DNA of 64,000 nucleotides, from NCBI GenBank assembly GCA_977017575.1, contig CDRNVI010000003.1, positions 558,001 through 622,000 of the forward strand. The letters are read 5' to 3'. Below the pieces are notes generated by a model. The model was not told the origin of the DNA. It saw only the letters and a program-made list of their open reading frames with translations, and ran no database searches. Shown one piece after another: positions 57,497-64,000 of the stretch (position 1 is its first letter; each line of letters starts with the position of its first letter). Source of the stretch: Paramoeba atlantica. Taxonomy: Eukaryota > Discosea. Position numbers and translations under genes: made by a program.

Positions 57497-58518
57497 GTGA
57501 CATGTCACGGAAACAACGCCACAATGAAACACCACAGAATGGTAAGACGCATTTATGAACTTTGCCTTAAGGGAGGAATCCCGTGCGAGCTGGAACCCCG
57601 TAATCTGTCGTCCTACAAGTGCACTGTATGTGGTGAATCAATACAAGCCGAAAGACGCCACGAGCATCAACGCACGTGTGGTACCGGTGCCTTGATTCGT
57701 TCGGGTCCAGACATTGTGATACACTGGGCCTCGGGTGACGTTTACTACGACTTCACTATTGTACACGAACTTTCGCCCTCAAACATCGGCAGAAAAGGTA
57801 CACATTGAAGGATGCAATTGGACGCAAAATTAAAACGTACGTGACAACAGAGCTCATCCCATCCAATCAGTTTGTGTGCATCCCCGTCCTGTCCGGCGGG
57901 GCGATGCACGCGAACACGAAGCTCCTGCTGAACACTCTCGCAGACATGTCGGGCGCGGAGCGTGAGACCGTGCTTGAGGACTTTGCTCTCCAACTTCAAG
58001 AATTGAATGGAGACGTAGTGTATTCTCAGCTGAAACAGTTTCTTGCTCCAGCAACAGGATTTGAGAGGCTCACCAGGCCAGGCGATGTGTTTCTCCCCAC
58101 GTATTCCAAGGCTAAAGGCATGGTCCTTGATTTTGCAGTTACCCACGCTCAGCAAACTAAATACAGGGACAAAGTTCGTAACGCTAGCTGGGTAGCTGCA
58201 GGATCATTCGCCGAGCACTACGCCACGGAAAAAAGGGTGTACCAACGGTTGGAGGCTGAGCAGCCATGGATTCACAGCAGGCATGAATTCACAGCCATGG
58301 TGGTAGAGAGCTAGGGCTCCTGGAGCGTGAGCGCAACGTCCGTTCTAAAGGGAGTCGGAAAGAGGCGGGCACAGGCCTCAAATGGGACCCTTACGGAAGA
58401 GCAGGCTACAAATAAATTGTATGCCGAATTGAATGTGACCCTCATGCGAGCACAAGCTCGTATGATGGTTACACGCATGGCTGTGCCCGACCCGAACGAG
58501 CCCATCACGAAAGGATAG
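57497..58518 (+). mobile_element. LINE C-terminus with restriction-like endonuclease
   Basis: Plus-strand frames 57,497-57,808 and 57,805-58,314, with a further tail to 58,518. A Cys2-His-Cys motif is CTVCGESIQAERRHEHQRTC. It is followed by GPDIVIHWASGDVYYDFTIV, the PD...D core of the restriction-like endonuclease found at the C-terminus of CRE/SLACS, NeSL and R2-type LINEs. Then KDAIGRKIKTYVTTELIPSN and FVCIPVLSGGAMHANTKLLL complete the domain. The two main frames meet with a frame change near 57,805, and a stop precedes the tail. Such elements often insert at fixed sites. Upstream RT is the fragment at 56,398. Confidence 0.68.
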
Positions 58519-58850
58519 TGTCGGACCCAACGGATCCTATGGTGGTGACATAGGCCACGGGTGCTGGTCGGGTCGACAGAGTCTATGCTCACGCCTAGCC
58601 CGCGAGGGCTAGGTACCCCAAGTGAGGTAGTACACGGGCAGTGAATCTCCTCCCCGTCGGCCAGCATCCTGTTTCGCGACCGTGTCGCTGTCGACACAGG
58701 CCCGCGCCTGCGCCCTCCTGTATAACAAGGGAAGGGTTCACAAGTCAGGCCGTGGAGTGGTCGAAAGACCCGGTCCGGAACGCGCGAATGGTTGGGGAGC
58801 CACCTGCAGTCCGGGTGAAACGAAGCTGAGGGAGACCTTACCCTCCCTGA
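58519..58850 (+). other. Likely 3' untranslated region of the LINE
   Basis: Non-coding, GC-richer than its surroundings and rich in hairpins such as CTAGCCC-GCGA-GGGCTAG (about 58,597-58,614, GNRA-like loop). It may be the structured 3' region recognised by the LINE reverse transcriptase. Purine-rich GAGAAAGTGAGA repeats follow at 58,918-59,000. Confidence 0.4.
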
Positions 58851-59451
58851 AAAGTTGAAAAGTTGGGTAGGGGAAAGTAGGAAAGTAAGGAGAAAGGTGG
58901 GGAAAAGTATGTCAAGAGGTGAGAAAGTGAGAGAGAAAGGTGAGAAAGAGAGTGAAAAATTTTCTATGTCAAGAGGTGAGAAAGTGAGACAGAAAGAGGA
59001 GAAAAAAAAATTGCTTGTTTTCAATTCATATACCCACCCCAATGGACCTACTTGGTTCGTCTACTGGGTCAAAAGATAGAGGCAATGCCGCGATTCATAC
59101 TTCTCCCCCCTTATTAATTGAAATAAAAATAAAAAATTCTTGGAAATCCGCGCCTTCAAAGAAGGTGGTGCAAGAAAGGAAAAAAAGGGGGGACGGGGGA
59201 CGACGGCGAGGATGGCAGGCGATGTTGTTGTTTTCTTTTCTCTTAAAAGTTGAAACCTAAATGACTACGGGGGGAACGCGCCCCATCGTTCGAAAGAGGA
59301 GAAAGGAAAACAGGTGTTCGTGCATTCTACAGGCGAGGTCTCCTCACATCCACCGGCAAAGTCTCATTGCGTGCGATCGTTGGCATCTTGATTCTAGCTA
59401 ACTCACCCGGCGTCGCACAACAAACTGCTACATGATGAGAAGATGTATTGT

Positions 59452-59580
59452 GCCTTTTGACTCCGAAGAGTTATGGCCCCTCAACTCCCCAAACGGGCAG
59501 TCCGAATACGTCTTGCGACGTATCCGGAGAGCCAGCCATAGCAAGCTACGGCTGACCTCCGCTTGGAGAGGAGTTAGGTT
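59452..59580 (-). repeat. Structured inverted repeat R, right copy
   Basis: Reverse complement of 54,095-54,225 with few changes; contains the same GCAA-capped stem. It directly abuts the left arm of the large palindrome (59,583). Together the R copies enclose about 5.2 kb of retroelement fragments. Confidence 0.75.
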
Positions 59581-59582
59581 AC

Positions 59583-60378
59583 AGCTAGGGAGGTGGGGTG
59601 TGCTATACCCCTGCGCCTTAGGTAATGCAAATAAGGCGCCCCTTGACCAAAAAAACCACTCTATCTTTTGAGGGTGGATAAAAAAAACACATCACACATT
59701 CCAAAAAATTTCCCGAATGGCACCCACCCTAGTTTCTTAGTACCTTGTTATATTCGGTACCGGGAGGTGCCACCCATTCTGCATTGTCGGAATGGCATCT
59801 ACCCTAACTATTTAGTGCCTCGGTTTGCTGGCACCGGGCAGTGTCGTCCATATTGTTTTCATTGTGCTCACCCTAGCTATTTAGCGCCTTGTTATGCGAC
59901 GCCGGGTGAGTTAGCTCGGGAGGCTGGGATCGCTAAGTCCCATCATCCGACATACAACGTAAGCCGGACGCTACATACCTAGGGTCTAGGTCAGGGCATT
60001 CGACTTTTGGTCGGATGATGGGGCGTAGCGACCCTAGCTTCCCTAGCTAACTCACCCGGCGTCGCATAACAAGACGCTAAATAACTAGGGTGAGCACGAT
60101 GAAAACAATATGGACGACACTACCCGGTGCCAGCAAAACAAGGCACTAAATAATTAGGGTAGATGCCATTCCGACAATGCAGAATGGGTGGCACCGCCCG
60201 GTACCGAATATAACAAGGTACTAAGAAACTAGGGTGGGTGCCATTCGGGCTAATTTTTGGAATGTGTGTGTGTGTTTTTTACCCACCCTCAAAAGATAGA
60301 GTGGTTTTTTTTGGTCAAGGGGCACCTTATTTGCATTACCTAAGGTGCAGGGGTATAGCGCACCCCACCTCCCTAGCT
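59583..60378. repeat. Large inverted repeat (palindrome) of about 0.8 kb
   Basis: Left arm 59,583-59,960 and right arm 60,010-60,378 are reverse complements of roughly 94% identity by eye, with a spacer of about 50 bases. Each arm carries three copies of the two-stem hairpin motif. Left arm (reverse): about 59,724-59,766, 59,799-59,840, 59,867-59,910. Right arm: 60,051-60,094, 60,120-60,162, 60,190-60,242. Both arms end in CTAGGGAGGTGGGGTG-type sequence. No coding content. Confidence 0.9.
60051..60242 (+). ncRNA. Two-stem hairpin motif, copies 7 to 9
   Basis: Copy 7 is CTCACCC-GGCGTC-GCATAACAA-GACGCT-AAATAACTA-GGGTGAG. Copy 8 is CTACCC-GGTGCC-AGCAAAACAA-GGCACT-AAATAATTA-GGGTAG. Copy 9 is GCCC-GGTACC-GAATATAACAA-GGTACT-AAGAAACTA-GGGT with a longer outer stem (GGCACC/GGTGCC). 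Loop (ends AACAA) and 3' bulge (AAxxAAyTA) stay constant while stems covary. Partial copies lie at 59,398-59,425 and 60,497-60,530. Confidence 0.5.
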
Positions 60379-60819
60379 TAGGCGCACGACTGACAACCCT
60401 TGCTGCGATGATCTGCTCTCGCGCGGGTTGAGCGCCGAGAGGCACCTCAGCTCTAATCTGGGGAAACCATAGCCCTCGTTGGCCAAACGGTTTTAATAAC
60501 AATAACAAAAATAACTAGGGTAGGTGTCACTCGGAGGATTGCTTTGTTAACATCAGGGAGTGCGGGTCTGTACCACTGCGGTGGGCGGCCGGATGGGTAC
60601 AGCGCTTGCAACCGAGGAAGTCGCGTCCTCGGGCGTCTCCCAGCGAGAAGAGTCACCTTGCTGCTGCGGAGTGGCGAAATGCCTACCGCGCGCAAGGTCC
60701 TGTCTAGGAAAGATTATTTCTTTCCTAGCAGTGGCACGACCCATCAGGCCAACCATAGGCCAAAATTGGATCAGGACAACCATAGGCCAAAATTGGCGGG
60801 TGTAACAGTTTTCGTGCTC

Positions 60820-60970
60820 CCCCCTGTATATAAATTTATTTAATATATAAATTTATTTTATATACATGTATATAAAACATGTGTTATATACATGTATATA
60901 TATATATAGATTTATTTGTTGTTATATACATGTATATATATATATAGATTTATTTATTTTTATTTTTTTT
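60820..60970. repeat. AT-rich simple repeat
   Basis: TATACATGTATATA and ATATAAATTTATTT units repeated irregularly. No coding content. Confidence 0.8.
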
Positions 60971-61049
60971 TCACTTGAACGTTCGGCCTGTTCGCGAAGC
61001 TGTGAACGGGTCAGAACCATAAAAAACTTTTTACTATGGAAATAGTGGA

Positions 61050-61460
61050 TTAACGTCCTAGATAATAAAATAAATATATATATATAAGTAATATTCTGTT
61101 GTTGTTTGTGATATTATATACGCGCCGATTACTATCACTCATTCCAATTTCAATAATTGGTTGTAAAAAGGCGCAAAAGTATACTGTTGAGAGAGTGGAA
61201 CCTTGACGTACACCGTTTGTACTCGAAAGAACCCCGGTGAGTTGACCCCATCGATCCGTAATAGCACAGCTCCGACGCCTCCGAGTACTCTGCATAGAAG
61301 AAGCGATGAAAGGGCTTCAAAGTGGCTAACCCAAAAACTGCTTTGGCTATCTTCGTGCGCGAAGGGGAATTGAATGCGTTTTTGACGTCAATGGATACAA
61401 TGTTTGAGCCAGCAAGATACAGATCATTTAGGGTGTGTACTACCCGTTCGCTCTAAAGTA
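61050..61460 (-). mobile_element. LINE reverse transcriptase fragment, minus strand
   Basis: On the minus strand, NDLYLAGSNIVSIDVKNAFN is the first catalytic RT block (SIDVKNAF). After a frame change, GVLSSTNGVRQGSTLSTVYF matches the GVRQGxPLSxxLF block of non-LTR retrotransposons. The next blocks are missing. At least one frameshift separates the two parts. It is opposite in direction to the other LINE pieces, so it is a separate insertion. Confidence 0.65.
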
Positions 61461-61559
61461 ATGCCTCGGCTTGGAATCTCACATCCGAAAATCGCACAGA
61501 ATTTATTGTGTCCCGGGTGTCGGAAAATACTGGACGGACGAAGCGCCCTGATACATACA

Positions 61560-62172
61560 GGGGCGGTTGTTGATCTTGCCCCCTCCTGGGAAATTTTAAT
61601 TTTTTTTATCCGTTTTTGCTCATCTTTGCAGCATTGAAGAGATCTCGTTCCCCTAGCGAAGAGCTTTGCCGCCTTTTTTATATAGAGACCCCCTGGTGCC
61701 CCCTGGGTCCAAAAAACACTGTTTTTTTGGACGTGTTCTGTGTACACAACCATTTTTTCCCGATAATTTCATGTTTTTGTGGTTTATTTGAATGTGTGTA
61801 AGCTTAAATAGTCTTCTAATTTCTTTATGCTCAAGCAATGTTTCTGTAGAAACATCAACAGCTATTTAATAGAGTTTTTCAAACCTCAACAACATGAATA
61901 CAAGACCGACTAACCCTAAAAGTGGTGAATATGTAGAAGGGTGGAAAGATAATAGGCAAAACTACCTCCCAATATCGCACAAAGGCACTATAGGAGTGTC
62001 TCTTTCAGAGCGTCTCGAAATAATAAAACAATACAAGAATCATAGCTGTCATTCGACGTCGAAAATTGCAATTCGACGTCTTCGAATGCCTTTCGACGTC
62101 GAAAAAATGGGTCTTTCGACGTCGAACGAAGGAAAAAAATGGGGGATTCTTGTGTTCATGTGCAGCACTTGA
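61560..62172 (+). mobile_element. Tc1-like remnant with N-terminal frame
   Basis: From 61,610 the sequence GAGATCTCGTTCCCCTAGCG and neighbours repeat the interior of the element at 47,164-48,100. From ATG at 61,894 a 92-codon frame has VSLSERLEIIKQYKN, the same helix-turn-helix start seen at 49,440. It then runs into the palindrome array. No catalytic region. Confidence 0.5.
62052..62124. repeat. Array of TTCGACGTCGAA palindromes
   Basis: The 12-base palindrome TTCGACGTCGAA, or a close form, occurs four times within 75 bases, separated by 5-8 bases. It lies inside the Tc1-like frame and was probably added after the element decayed. Confidence 0.75.
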
Positions 62173-62722
62173 AAAAATGTTTCGATCGACGGATTCTTTT
62201 CACTACAGTAATTTGCTATGGTATTCGGACGAATAGATGACTACCAGAGAATAAGAAAGTAGCAACGTATGGTTGTCGTCAGATTGTTCGTCAGACCGCT
62301 AGGAAGTTCTAACCGTGTTAAATGCGTCACCTTTTATTTGAAACATGTTCAAATACGTAATTAATGAAGTTTAATAAAAAGATACGGAAAATTATGACTG
62401 TACTAGTCATTATCATAGTATAAGCTTATGACGTTTACTGTTGCCGTATAGCTAAGCACAAAATATCTCGCGTTGCAATAATACAAGAAAAATTTAAGTG
62501 TGGGGAAAAAGTTTAGCCTTAATGGTCCTGAAGTATGAGACAAAACATGGAAAAAACCCCAGAAAATACCAGTTTCCGAACAATACATGAAACATCCATA
62601 CATAAATAATTATACAGTAATACAATATAACAATATTATAATGGGTTATGAATTTATGACGTATCAGAAAAAAAGCAGACTCGCATCAGGAGCCATTAAG
62701 TAATTCGGAAGCTTGAAAGAAG
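62173..62722. other. Intergenic, nothing recognised
   Basis: AT-rich spacer of 0.55 kb between the Tc1-like remnant and the hAT stop codon. No inverted repeat matching a hAT end was identified. Confidence 0.4.
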
Positions 62723-63997
62723 TTACACCGAATCCCCATTTCCCGCTGATCCTAACTGTTCCAAATTGTCAAGATACCCGAGTTTGTCGTAGTTCCCCCG
62801 TAACAGCATAGAGTTTTGTACTGTTTGAGTGCCCATGGATGATTGACGGGAGTTGTACTTGGTGTTCATAACCGACATCCAAGAATCACATTTCGTCACT
62901 AAAGGGGGTACCCATAAATAATGTATCGCCGCTTGATGTATACCTGGGTATTTGTAGACTCCAACTGTTTGCCACCAATGCAATTCGCACTTGTGCACTC
63001 GCGAATCCCATTCGTAGTCGACGCAATTCACATATTCATTCCATTCATTTTCCGTAATTTGAAAAATGGGAGAACCGCCTCGAAAAAGGTCGTTAGCACG
63101 ACTGAAATGAATTGGTTCGAGACCGGCTTTCCGGGCGCGTAGTGCAATGAAATCCGGTGCAAACCACATGACGTCTTCCCAATATTTCATATTGTGATGA
63201 ACTGAAAGTCGATTTATGTGATGCTTGAGGGCACATTCAAAAGCTTCACTGCAGCTTCCCACCCGACTAGCCTTCCGTAATCTTTCTAAAGTTGGCCAAA
63301 CTCCCGTTGCTAAAGGCGTACCGTCTAAATCCGAAAATTTTTGTAACGCTTTCTGGATAGGAGCTAGTTCTTCAAGAAAATATTTTGCGGAAGTCGCCAG
63401 GTTATCTACCCCTTCCCGAGCAATAAGATCCGCACACTTACGTACAGACTGACAAACTCGGGGGTTTTCCAGTTCTTGCTTCAGGAACGCGACAACAGTA
63501 GGTAACTGAGTAGAAAAGAAGGAAATGCTGCTGAACTTATCATGGCACCAGCGAGTAACTCCCCCTAACTTAGGAGCCGTAATGCCGTGTACATCCTTTG
63601 CTCTACGAACAGCTTCAATTACTTGAGGTCCATACAATGAAAGTGCGTTACGACAGCGAGGAATATTTTCATGCTGAGCGTTCAGTTCCGCCAAAATTAT
63701 ATCAGCTTCATCGGGCGCATATTGTTTCAAAATTTGTACGCTGCTGCGAAGCTGACACACCAGCTCTGTCTGATATTCATCGTCCAGTTTATTGCTAGAC
63801 AGCCCCCCATACCATTGAGTGAAAAATTGTTCCGCTTTGTTAGTTTCTTCGTCGAAAGATCCAAGAAGAACGTCTAGGGCCACACCACGATACCGCCCCT
63901 TCTTCGTACAGATCTTGTCATGTCCATAAAATGTTTGTCTGAAGAGCTTTTTAAGTTCAAAAAGGGGTGTTTCCTGAAAGGGTTTCATCGCATCCAT
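62723..63997 (-). mobile_element. hAT-like transposase, 5' part possibly beyond window
   Basis: 424 residues from ATG at 63,995-63,997. The codon before it is open to the window edge, so the true start may lie further upstream, where hAT proteins carry a BED zinc finger. Recognised parts: GGVTRWCHDKFSS (the T-RW motif), a long helical middle, and the hAT C-terminal dimerisation region. The last comprises HWWQTVGVYKYPGIHQAAIH, then YLWVPPLVTKCDSWMSVMNT and LLRGNYDKLGYLD. The frame is unbroken, unlike most transposons here, and runs in host direction. It is either a recent hAT element or a domesticated gene. Confidence 0.75.
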
Positions 63998-64000
63998 CGC

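Noticed and set aside
58918-59000. GAGAAAGTGAGA-type repeats as a CRISPR-like array
   Set aside because: Purine-rich simple repeats without regular spacers in a eukaryotic context.

Overview
The window looks like nuclear DNA of a euglenozoan protist, most likely an early-branching kinetoplastid or a diplonemid. This is inferred, not proven. Every host-type gene I can support (20 of 20, from 1 to 52,933) is a single open frame on the minus strand. That fits a polycistronic, trans-spliced genome with few or no introns. The gene content agrees: a small basic protein with two HMG boxes like kinetoplast-associated proteins, several likely mitochondrial proteins, two giant RanBP2-type zinc-finger proteins, and a DIRS/VIPER-like retroelement fossil. 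Intergenic DNA is AT-rich and full of transposon debris. Some coding regions are very GC-rich.

Layout. 1-5 kb: a partial gene at the edge, two LRR paralogues, and an EndoG-like nuclease. 5.4-6.8 kb: a decayed pogo/Tigger transposon on the plus strand. 7.5-18.8 kb: HAD-type 5'-nucleotidase, ubiquitin E2, two near-identical copies of a small Arg/Gly-rich protein with a UAP56-binding-like N-terminus, the HMG-box protein, and three less well recognised genes, two of them probably mitochondrial. 19.3-20.8 kb: an apparently intact IS30-type transposon with inverted repeats. 21-28.4 kb: two unknown genes, a Nup107/Nup84-like nucleoporin and an mL44/RNase III-like mitochondrial protein. 28.4-32.9 kb: Merlin, Tc1 and MITE debris. 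33-41.3 kb: a Rad1-like 9-1-1 clamp subunit, then two tandem RanBP2-type zinc-finger paralogues with 10 and about 36 fingers.

41.3-51 kb: a fold-back element, a 1.4-kb array of about 22 GC-rich units that fold as UUCG-capped hairpins, and a nest of Tc1, Merlin and MITE elements. 51.1-52.9 kb: a CAF-1 large-subunit-like gene. 53-61.5 kb: retroelement debris (DIRS-like fossil, a LINE with a restriction-like endonuclease), GC-rich blocks, a near-perfect inverted repeat of about 0.8 kb, and a family of about 11 copies of a two-stem hairpin motif whose stems covary. 61.5-64 kb: a Tc1 remnant and a hAT transposase running off the edge.

How the genes fit together: in such polycistrons neighbouring genes need not share a pathway. 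Still, several here point to the mitochondrion (HMG-box protein, mL44-like protein, EndoG-like nuclease, the two zinc-finger proteins), and others are housekeeping (E2, nucleoporin, Rad1, CAF-1). The strongest candidates for something undescribed are the 36-finger protein with its five-finger super-repeat, the IS30-type element in a eukaryote, the covarying hairpin family at 53.9-60.5 kb, and the UUCG hairpin array.
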